From contig JAKRSC010000024.1 in NCBI GenBank assembly GCA_022402565.1, forward strand, positions 108,042 through 172,041: DNA of 64,000 nt, written 5' to 3'. This document shows, piece by piece, positions 18,101-24,951 of this stretch; position 1 is the first letter of the stretch, and each line of letters begins with the position of its first letter. Origin of the DNA: Hydrotalea sp. (lineage in GTDB: Bacteria > Bacteroidota > Bacteroidia > Chitinophagales > Chitinophagaceae). The position numbers and the translations under genes are program-made. The notes beneath the pieces were generated by a model that had not been told where the DNA came from, ran no database searches, and saw only the letters and a list, made by a program, of their open reading frames with translations.

Positions 18101-18818
18101 TAATAATACTTCTTTAGCCGGACAAAGATTCATTTGGGATTTTGGAAATGGTAATACACTGAATACTACTTCTGCTAGTCCAGTATCAAGTAATTACCCA
18201 ATCCCAGGTACTTATACCATCAAAATGATTGCTATAGACAGTGCAACATGTAACATTATAGATAGCACTCAATTTACCATAACAGTGCGCCCCAACCCTA
18301 CTTCAAACTTCAGCGTTTCTCCAATTCCACCTGAAGAAAACACACTTACAACTTTTACCAATCTTTCAGTTGGAGGAACAAGGTATAAATGGCTTTGGGG
18401 TGATGGTGATAGTTTAATAACAACCAGTACAAATCCTGTTACCCACTTATATAACCGAACAGGAACATTCAACGCTTGTTTAATTACTTTTAATGATGCT
18501 GGATGCACAGATACTACTTGTATACCAGTGAATACAATTATTGTTCCTGGATTAGCAGTGCCTAATGCTTTTTCTCCAAATGGAGATGGAGTTAATGACA
18601 AAGTTTTTGTGAGAGGATTTGGAATTGCAAAAATGATGTTTAGAATTTTTAATAGATGGGGTGAGGTTGTTTTTATAACTGATAACCAGTCAATAGGTTG
18701 GGATGGTTTTCATAGAGGCAAACTACAACCACAAGATGTTTATCATTATACGCTAGATGTTGAGTTTGTGGATGGACAAAAAGTTGTAAAAAAGGGAGAT
18801 ATTACGTTATTGAGATAG
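15153..18818 (+). CDS. T9SS type B substrate with PKD domains (gliding-motility-type C-terminal domain)
   Basis: Large exported protein (1221 residues). A signal peptide ends near NASAQ (31-35). It is followed by an IENKGQW N-terminal domain (DUF7948-like, about 38-270), then SBBP-like beta-propeller repeats (about 270-780). Four PKD-like domains (about 795-1130) carry WNFGDG, WNFGDG, WDFGNG and WLWGDG. From about 1136 comes the type B T9SS sorting domain: VPNAFSPNGDGVND, IFNRWGEVVF, WDG, DVYHYTL. Such proteins are secreted by T9SS and often act as adhesins. The start codon appears to be TTG; there is no ATG near the signal peptide. It is followed after one base by a PorP/SprF gene. Confidence 0.9.
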   Translation: MLYLNYQKKKNLFLRFSYTIVLVGCIFFFTNASAQSNLEFIENKGQWHSSIVFQGELQTGAFALEKNGYRVLLHNPEDLQSVFKAQHKNPQTGKDVAYFGQSKPTETLRSHAYGVRFLQANPNVKILPEKPLPGYINYFIGDDPQKWASECTSYQTITYQEMYKGIDVRYYTNNGQIKYDIIVHPYADPNQVVLYFDGIEKLRVLNRQLVIQTSVQEVREMEPYTYQQNEALGKREIVCQFEVKGNLVKFKLPEGYDQSKTLIIDPSLVFSTFSGSRANNWGFTATYDALGNFYGGGIVASNGFPVNNGAFQTSFQGGIGGQGSATGWDIGIIKLNANGSTRVYATYIGGNGNEQPHSLVVDAFGNLIVAGRSNSTNYPSTGPSFGPGGNFDIILTKLNAQGTGLIGSRRIGGSGIDGMNIVDKTANGARTETTMRNYGDDARSEVIVDAVGNIYLASCTQSNNFPVTGGAAQSSNNSQPGVGRNQDAIVLKTDPNISNLLFSTYFGGRHDDAAFVLALNPGNNDIYVAGGTASNNLPGDKTGTIGSAYQGGETDGFIAIFNNNGALQKVSYVGTTSVDIVYGIQFDRLGFPYITGTTTNGNWPVINATFSQNAGKQFIGKLRSDLSGYVYSTRFGPNTNLPNISPTAFLVDRCENVYVSGWGGTILETFVNAGTNGLPVTADAEIRTTDGNDFYFFVLAKNATNQLYGSFFGQRGGIGEHVDGGTSRFDANGVIYQAMCANCGRTAPFPTTPGVWSPTNQATGNGECNLAAVKIAFNFAGVGSAVQSSINGQIRDTAGCVPLTVVFRDTLEQGRRYIWNFGDGSADVVTTSPTVSYTYNFIGNYRVRLVSIDSSTCNIADTSFLIMRVRSDEALLSFTQEKLAPCEALRYRFTNTSIAPSGKPFQGTSFRWNFGDGTTRVTGPGPVEHSYATAGTYTVRLVLIDSNYCNEPDSVSLVLRIAPNVTARFETPAQGCVPYRATFNNTSLAGQRFIWDFGNGNTLNTTSASPVSSNYPIPGTYTIKMIAIDSATCNIIDSTQFTITVRPNPTSNFSVSPIPPEENTLTTFTNLSVGGTRYKWLWGDGDSLITTSTNPVTHLYNRTGTFNACLITFNDAGCTDTTCIPVNTIIVPGLAVPNAFSPNGDGVNDKVFVRGFGIAKMMFRIFNRWGEVVFITDNQSIGWDGFHRGKLQPQDVYHYTLDVEFVDGQKVVKKGDITLLR

Positions 18819-18819
18819 T

Positions 18820-19836
18820 ATGTTGAAGAAATTATTATACAGCAGTTTTTTATTGTTGTCTGTGTTAATTACACAGGCACAGGATCTTCATTTCTCTCAA
18901 TACTTCAACGCTCCTCTTTTGGTTAATCCTGCTAATACTGGTTTTACACCCGATTATGACTATCGTGTTGGAGTACACCACAGAAATCAATGGGCATCTG
19001 TTGGAAATCCTTATCGAACTCAAAGTATCTGGGGCGACCTTCAACTTTTGAATAATAAATTAGAGAACGGATGGCTAGGTATAGGCGGCGCCATACTTCA
19101 AGATGTAGCAGGAAGTTCAATTTTAACTGGCACACGTGCCTTCGGAACAATAGCTTATCACCAAATGCTTGGAGCAAGGTCACTTCTGAGTGGAGGCTTT
19201 GGTTTAGGTTGGGTGAATAAAAGAATTGACTTGTCAAAACTTACATTCGACAACCAGTGGAATGGTAAGTTTTTTGACAATACTATTAATCCTAACGAGC
19301 CGTTTGCAACTAATCAATCCAATTATTTGACACTTAGCGCGGGCTTGAATTATTCTTACTTTCCCACAGACAATCTTTATTTGAATATTGGCTTGGCTGC
19401 AAACCATATTAACCGCCCTTCAGAAACATTTTATGGTCCAACATCTGCTGATACTAGGTTGGATGTTCGTTATACCGCTTTTGCAAATATGTCTGCTAAA
19501 GTAGACGATAGATGGATTGTAAACTCAAATATGTATGTCAGCCAAATGGCTAATGCTTGGGAAACTGTTATTGGAGTAAATACCCAAAGAAGTTTAAATG
19601 ACGACGGAAGCTTACAATTGATAATGGGGGGCTACTATCGCGTAAGCGATGCAATTATTCCGATGATTGGGTTTAATTTGAAAGATTACAGGTTTACCAT
19701 CAATTATGATGCAACCGTTTCATCATTAGGTCGCTTCAACAATGGACGTGGAGCCTATGAAATTTCAATAGTAAGAGATGGCATTTTTAGCAGCAGTTCA
19801 GGCAGGTCTGTTAAATGCCCAAGTGTTCGTTTTTAG
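18820..19836 (+). CDS. PorP/SprF-family T9SS membrane protein
   Basis: Outer-membrane beta-barrel protein of the PorP/SprF family, 338 residues. It has a signal peptide (MLKKLLYSSFLLLSVLITQA) and the diagnostic mature N-terminus QDLHFSQYFNAPLLVNPANTG. In Bacteroidota, SprF-like proteins are needed for secretion or attachment of type B substrates encoded next to them, so this one probably serves the upstream PKD protein; the gap is a single base. The rest is a series of amphipathic strands. The 3' end overlaps the VWA gene by about 22 bases if that gene starts at its first ATG. Confidence 0.92.
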   Translation: MLKKLLYSSFLLLSVLITQAQDLHFSQYFNAPLLVNPANTGFTPDYDYRVGVHHRNQWASVGNPYRTQSIWGDLQLLNNKLENGWLGIGGAILQDVAGSSILTGTRAFGTIAYHQMLGARSLLSGGFGLGWVNKRIDLSKLTFDNQWNGKFFDNTINPNEPFATNQSNYLTLSAGLNYSYFPTDNLYLNIGLAANHINRPSETFYGPTSADTRLDVRYTAFANMSAKVDDRWIVNSNMYVSQMANAWETVIGVNTQRSLNDDGSLQLIMGGYYRVSDAIIPMIGFNLKDYRFTINYDATVSSLGRFNNGRGAYEISIVRDGIFSSSSGRSVKCPSVRF

Positions 19837-21638
19837 GACCAAGTACCCTTTTTTATGATTTTTCGGTATTTTCGGTAAAATTCTACCGATTGAGAATAAG
19901 CCTGTTATCGGTTTTTGTCGTTGTATCCTTACAGTTAAATAGTCAATATTACCTCAAGGGACAAGTGACAGATGATAAAGGCCGACAATTGTCTGGCGTG
20001 AAGCTGCAAATAAAAAGTAAGCTTCCATATCTTTTTTATACTGGTTCAAATGGAAGTTTTGGCGTTCCAATTGCATCAGCAACAGACTCTTTAACCATCA
20101 TTCAAGACTCATATCTGCCATTACATACTTCTGTAAATGCCCTCTTATTCAATCAAATTGTTTTAATTACCGATACCAATCATTTAAAAAAACAAATAAG
20201 ACGCTTAAGCTCTATTACTAAAAATGTGCAAAGTAGTCGCGAAAACTTCTACAAGTCAATGGGAGAAAGCTATTCCAGTTTAATTGACCACAGTTTTGTA
20301 GATGCCTCTAAATACCCCGAAACAGGCTTTACATTAAATACAGACAAAGCCTCTTATAGTAATATTAGAAGATTTTTGAAAAAGAATATGCGCGTTCCTT
20401 CAGATGCAGTTAGAATAGAAGAAATGCTTAATTACTTTGATTTCCCGTTTTTCAAAACACATATTGATTCTAATAAAATTTTTAGAGTCAACTCTCAAAT
20501 TACTGAATGTCCTTGGAATCCTCAATCCAAAATATTGCATGTACATGTGAAAGCACCTTCTTTAGATTTAGATAGCATCCCTCCTACCAATTTGGTTTTT
20601 TTAATTGATGTATCTGGATCTATGGATCGAGACAATCGGCTTCCTTTACTACAGCAATCTTTTCGTATGTTGGTTGAATGTTTACGGTCAAAAGACACAG
20701 TTTCAGTAGTTACCTATGGAGGCGGTGTTGCCATTGTATTAGATGGTGCGGGAGGTGATGAGAAAGAGAAAATCATGAAAGTAATTGACTCTTTAGAAGC
20801 ATCAGGAAGTACTCCAGGTGAAGGCGCTATTAAAACTGCCTACAATTTAGCTGTTCATAGATTTCTTAAAAATGGGAATAACAGAGTCATATTAGCTACT
20901 GATGGTGATTTTAACGTTGGACAACAATCGGATGAAGAATTGGAAAATATGATTGCTCATTATAAAGAAACAGGTATTTACTTAACTTGTTTAGGTGTTG
21001 GTATGGGCAATTACAAAGACAGCAAGTTAGAAGGTTTGGCAAAAAGAGGCAATGGAAATTTTGCTTATATAGATCATTTAGATGAAGCATATAATTCATT
21101 AGTTAAGGAGTTTTCAAAAACGCTTTACTCTGTTGCAGAAAATGCACTCATTAATATTCGATTCAACGATGAGTTTGTTTCTTCTTATAAGCTCATTGGG
21201 TACAATAATCGAAAGGATGCAATTGAAGACAGTACAAGTATTCTTGAGGGAAGGATTTTAGGTACGGGACATAACCTTACCGCAATGGTTGAATTAAATT
21301 TGAAACGTATTCCTACTAAAGGAAAAAATATAGGACAACTTGAATTGCAATATAGTCTACCTGGCATACCAACTATACTTACAAAAAATGTCTCTATTCC
21401 GTATAATGAACAATTCATTAAAGAGAGCAATCCTCTTTATACAGTTGCGACTTCGGTGGCTTGGATGGGACAAACGTTGAGATCTTCAGAAGCTCACAAG
21501 ACGCCTGTATTTGAAGAAATCAAAAAATGGGTGTCCTCTGCAATTTCAACACACAAATCTGAAATTGAATTTGTACAATTATTAGACTTAGCGCATGAAA
21601 TTTACTTTCCTACAACAAAAAAACGAAAGAAAGATTAA
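19815..21638 (+). CDS. VWA-domain protein with N-terminal carboxypeptidase-regulatory-like domain
   Basis: Exported or membrane-anchored protein, up to 607 residues. A hydrophobic signal (about 28-43, SLLSVFVVVSLQL) precedes a carboxypeptidase-regulatory-like beta domain (YYLKGQVTDDKGRQLSGV, about 45-110). The von Willebrand A domain has the MIDAS motif DVSGSMD (about 265-271) and ATDGDFNVG (about 360). The arrangement resembles YfbK-like VWA proteins. The start is ambiguous: the first ATG overlaps the PorP/SprF gene, while an in-frame TTG at 19890 would place the signal peptide at the very N-terminus. Partner function with the T9SS pair is inferred from position only. Confidence 0.82.
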   Translation: MPKCSFLGPSTLFYDFSVFSVKFYRLRISLLSVFVVVSLQLNSQYYLKGQVTDDKGRQLSGVKLQIKSKLPYLFYTGSNGSFGVPIASATDSLTIIQDSYLPLHTSVNALLFNQIVLITDTNHLKKQIRRLSSITKNVQSSRENFYKSMGESYSSLIDHSFVDASKYPETGFTLNTDKASYSNIRRFLKKNMRVPSDAVRIEEMLNYFDFPFFKTHIDSNKIFRVNSQITECPWNPQSKILHVHVKAPSLDLDSIPPTNLVFLIDVSGSMDRDNRLPLLQQSFRMLVECLRSKDTVSVVTYGGGVAIVLDGAGGDEKEKIMKVIDSLEASGSTPGEGAIKTAYNLAVHRFLKNGNNRVILATDGDFNVGQQSDEELENMIAHYKETGIYLTCLGVGMGNYKDSKLEGLAKRGNGNFAYIDHLDEAYNSLVKEFSKTLYSVAENALINIRFNDEFVSSYKLIGYNNRKDAIEDSTSILEGRILGTGHNLTAMVELNLKRIPTKGKNIGQLELQYSLPGIPTILTKNVSIPYNEQFIKESNPLYTVATSVAWMGQTLRSSEAHKTPVFEEIKKWVSSAISTHKSEIEFVQLLDLAHEIYFPTTKKRKKD

Positions 21639-22900
21639 TGATTACTTACATATATTAATCCACGAAAAGCTTCTAATTCAAATACCTCACGCTCACTAAA
21701 TTGAAAAGTTAGTCCAGATTGAAAATGCTGATAAGCTCCATGTAACTTTTCATGAGCAACTTCTACCCTTAATTTATTTTCTTGACCAAAATTGAGGAGA
21801 ACCAAAACCTTACTAATCTCACCAATTCTTAAGAAAGCAACTATATTGGGATGTTCTGTAGGTAATATAAATGTTTGACCAGAGTGAATAGCATCTATGG
21901 TAGAAAGATGTAATAGATTTTTGTAAAAGTCGTGAAGACTGGGGTTCGAATGATTCCATTCGATTAAATCCTTATCAAAAAATTTCAACCTTTTATGATT
22001 CGGCAACTCCTGCCCACTATAGATAAGCGGTATTCCATTCCAAGTTGCAGTAAACATAGCCATAATCTTTGCTGCTTCTCCATATTTTTCGTACTCGGTA
22101 CCATTCCAGCTATTTTCATCATGGTTAGATATGAAAAACAACTTACTACATCCAGTAGGATATTGACTGTAGTGATGCAATACTTGATAAAAATCTTGTA
22201 CCGACTTTTTGCCTTTTACCATTAATTCGGAAATGTGCATCCACTCCCATGCATAAGTAGCATCAAAAACAGGTACGTGTTGCATATCTTCTGTTTCCCC
22301 TAACCAAAACAGTTCTTTGAGTTTATCACAAGCTGTACGTGCAGACTGCCAAAAATCAACTGGCACCAAATGTGCCATATCGCACCTGAAACCATCAATA
22401 TTACATTCATGAATCCAAAACTGCATACTACGAATCATCTCTGATCGCATATTTTCATTTTGATAGTTTAAATCAATCACATCATGCCAGCCGTTTCTTT
22501 CAGTAAAATTTCCCTGTTCATCGCGAATATACCATTCAGGATTTTTTTCTGTCCACTCATGGTCCCAACCAGTATGGTTGGCTACCCAATCTATAATTAC
22601 TTTGATTCCTTTATCATGAGCATGCTGAACCAACACTTTAAAATCTTCAAGACTTCCATATTCTGGATTAATCTTTGTGTAACTGCTACATGCGTAATAA
22701 CTACCCAGACTACCCTGACGAACTTTACGACTAATAGGAGTAATTGGCATCATCCATAGCATCTTTACACCCATATCGGCCAACCGATCTAAGTGTAATA
22801 GGAAAGAACTGAAATTTCCTTCAGGCGTATATTGACGAATATTTACCTCATATATATTAAGCCCTTTGGACCAAGAGGCCGATTTGAAATGTTTATTCAT
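21635..22900 (-). CDS. Alpha-amylase-family glycoside hydrolase (GH13), cytoplasmic
   Basis: Retaining GH13 enzyme, 421 residues, without a signal peptide, so probably acting on imported oligosaccharides in the cytoplasm. The four conserved regions are present: DWVANH (104-109), GFRCDMAH with nucleophile Asp174, WLGETED with acid/base Glu202, and ISNHDEN with Asp261. A short C-terminal beta domain follows. The stop overlaps the end of the VWA gene by four bases. The symporter gene lies 69 bases upstream on the same strand, so it may be the last gene of that transcript. Exact specificity is not readable. Confidence 0.88.
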   Translation of the reverse strand: MNKHFKSASWSKGLNIYEVNIRQYTPEGNFSSFLLHLDRLADMGVKMLWMMPITPISRKVRQGSLGSYYACSSYTKINPEYGSLEDFKVLVQHAHDKGIKVIIDWVANHTGWDHEWTEKNPEWYIRDEQGNFTERNGWHDVIDLNYQNENMRSEMIRSMQFWIHECNIDGFRCDMAHLVPVDFWQSARTACDKLKELFWLGETEDMQHVPVFDATYAWEWMHISELMVKGKKSVQDFYQVLHHYSQYPTGCSKLFFISNHDENSWNGTEYEKYGEAAKIMAMFTATWNGIPLIYSGQELPNHKRLKFFDKDLIEWNHSNPSLHDFYKNLLHLSTIDAIHSGQTFILPTEHPNIVAFLRIGEISKVLVLLNFGQENKLRVEVAHEKLHGAYQHFQSGLTFQFSEREVFELEAFRGLIYVSNH

Positions 22901-22969
22901 AACAGTTGAATTGGAAAACTTCTAGACAGTAAATTAATGAATAATCATGAAAGCGAATAAGAAGTTGTA

Positions 22970-24679
22970 TTAAGCGTTTCGATTACTAGCAAGAAAGGAT
23001 TGAAAAAGCATTCCAAGAAGTATCACAACCAGCGCTCCTGCAACATTTAACCATAAAAATCCAAGGCCAATTATATTGTAGTAATCCATTAAATAAAGAG
23101 CAACCACAACAAATTCACCAATAATAGCAGCATAAAATACAGCAGTACCTTTAATTGACTTTACATAGAATGCAACAAGGAAAATACCAAGCATAACCCC
23201 ATAAAAGAGGGAACCTAATACATTCACAGCTTCAATTAAGCTACCCATACCAGAGGCAAATTGTGCAACTGCAATACAAAAAATTCCCCAACCAAAAGTG
23301 ATCCATTTTGACAAACGATAATCACTATTGCCAGAATCTTCTTGCTTATTTTGTTTTCTAAATCGCTGATAAAAATCAACCATAGTAGAACTAGCCAAGG
23401 AGTTCAAGGCAGCGGCAATAGATCCCCAAGCAGCTAAAAAGATTATAGCAATTAAGAGTCCAACCCAACCTCTAGGCAGGTAATCAATCACAAAACGAAT
23501 GAAAATATAATTTGTATCATTAGAATCGGCCTGCACATCTGGTAACTTCATCAGAGCCTGATAAGACTTTCGCAAACTATCTGATGTTGTATTCAATTGC
23601 AACCAGTCCGACTTTGCCTTTTCTGGCTCCACTTTCCAACGAAGTAATGCTTGCTGTTTAGCATTTTGCGTAATATCAAATTGCTTTTTAATTTGAATTG
23701 CTTCAACTTGCTTTGGACTTGATAAAAGCTTTTTCTCTTCTACTTGATTAAAGAAAATTGGAGCATCCACAAACTGATAAAAGGTAAACATGAAAATTCC
23801 TATCAGTAAAATCAAGAACTGCATTGGAATCTTCACCATACCATTCATTAGTAATCCCAACTTACTTTCCTGTGTATCCTTTGCTGTAATATATCTACCA
23901 ACCTGACTCTGATCTGTACCAAAGTATGAAAGGGCAAGAAAGAGCCCACCTAATATTCCACTAATAATATTGTATTTATCTTTCCAATTAAATCCTTCTT
24001 CAGTAAAACCAGTTGTAATAATATTCATTTTACCGGCGGCTCCTCCCACTTCTAAAGCATCTTTAACTCCAAAACCAGCTGGCATTCCTTGTAGCAAATA
24101 ATATGCCGCTAAACCCATTCCAAAAAAGATAATAGCTAGTTGAAGTTGTTGTGTATAAGCAACAGCTTTAGCACCACCAGTAACCGTATAAATGATTAGA
24201 AGCCCGCCCATGAAAATATTCGTCCAAAAAATATCCCACCCTAAAATTGAAGAAAGGATGATAGAAGGGGCGTAGATGCTAATTCCAGTAGATAACCCCC
24301 TAGAAAGTAAAAAAAGAAAAGAAGTAAATGTGCGAGTTTTTACATCAAATCTTTGTTCAAGAAATTCGTAAGCAGTATAAACTTTTAGCTTATGAAAGAG
24401 TGGAACAAAAGTGATGCTTAATATTACCATTGCAATAGGCAAGCCAAAATAGTATTGTACAAAGCGCATACCATCTGTATAGGCTTGTCCGGGTGCTGAT
24501 AAAAAAGTAATTGCGCTTGCTTGTGTTCCCATAATTCCTAAGAGAACCAAGTACCAAGGCATATTACGATTACTTAAAAAATAACCTTCAAGGTTTTTGG
24601 ATGCATTGCTTTTATAAACACCATAGCCAATGATGCAAGAAAGAGTACATACTAATATAATCCAGTCAATCCAACTCAT
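22970..24679 (-). CDS. Sodium:solute symporter (SSS family)
   Basis: Inner-membrane Na+-coupled transporter of 569 residues with roughly 13 hydrophobic segments. The N-terminal SNRNMPWYLVLLGIMGTQASAITFLSAPGQ segment and the later YFGTDQSQVGRYI are characteristic of the family. A soluble, charged insertion of about 90 residues (about 305-400) separates two membrane segments. The substrate is unknown; neighbours suggest a sugar, amino sugar or peptide-derived compound. Its ATG overlaps the stop of a 44-residue membrane-protein gene (ATGA), so translation is probably coupled. Confidence 0.9.
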   Translation of the reverse strand: MSWIDWIILVCTLSCIIGYGVYKSNASKNLEGYFLSNRNMPWYLVLLGIMGTQASAITFLSAPGQAYTDGMRFVQYYFGLPIAMVILSITFVPLFHKLKVYTAYEFLEQRFDVKTRTFTSFLFLLSRGLSTGISIYAPSIILSSILGWDIFWTNIFMGGLLIIYTVTGGAKAVAYTQQLQLAIIFFGMGLAAYYLLQGMPAGFGVKDALEVGGAAGKMNIITTGFTEEGFNWKDKYNIISGILGGLFLALSYFGTDQSQVGRYITAKDTQESKLGLLMNGMVKIPMQFLILLIGIFMFTFYQFVDAPIFFNQVEEKKLLSSPKQVEAIQIKKQFDITQNAKQQALLRWKVEPEKAKSDWLQLNTTSDSLRKSYQALMKLPDVQADSNDTNYIFIRFVIDYLPRGWVGLLIAIIFLAAWGSIAAALNSLASSTMVDFYQRFRKQNKQEDSGNSDYRLSKWITFGWGIFCIAVAQFASGMGSLIEAVNVLGSLFYGVMLGIFLVAFYVKSIKGTAVFYAAIIGEFVVVALYLMDYYNIIGLGFLWLNVAGALVVILLGMLFQSFLASNRNA

Positions 24680-24810
24680 TCAAAGGATTTAGTTAGTATA
24701 AAGTATATAAGAATCTGAACAACAAGAAAAACAATTACAAATACATACCAATGTGTCCAGGTTGGAAACAAGGGTACTCTTTTTTCGCTGTTATTATTTT
24801 TATTTGCCAT
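24676..24810 (-). CDS. 44-residue single-pass membrane protein, coupled to the symporter
   Basis: The product begins MANKNNNSEK, then RVPLFPTWTHWYVF and one long hydrophobic helix (about 22-40) ending KSFE. The amphipathic, Trp-rich entry (PTWTHWYVF) before a single helix is like small accessory subunits of membrane transporters. Its ATG lies within the end of the preceding small gene, and its TGA overlaps the symporter ATG. This tight coupling argues that it is translated and works with the symporter. No family name can be given from the sequence alone; DUF4212-type small subunits are longer. Confidence 0.65.
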   Translation of the reverse strand: MANKNNNSEKRVPLFPTWTHWYVFVIVFLVVQILIYFILTKSFE

Positions 24811-24949
24811 CTCTAGTATTAATCAGTCCACCTGCAAAATATCCTAATGCCAGTCCAATTAATAGTCCTATTGTGACTCTTTTTATTAAAAAGCCTATCA
24901 CTAGACCTAGCAAAACAACCAATATAAATGTGATTTTTCTTCTATCCAC
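24800..24949 (-). CDS. 49-residue glycine-rich membrane protein
   Basis: A GTG start two bases after the stop of the PIG-L gene opens a 49-residue frame: VDRRKITF, two hydrophobic stretches (ILVVLLGLVIGFLI and the Gly-rich IGLLIGLALGYFAGGLI) separated by KR, and the tail NTRDGK. It is probably a hairpin of two membrane helices. It overlaps the next micro-gene by 11 bases. The evidence is layout and composition; I know of no family. Confidence 0.5.
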   Translation of the reverse strand: MDRRKITFILVVLLGLVIGFLIKRVTIGLLIGLALGYFAGGLINTRDGK

Positions 24950-24951
24950 AG

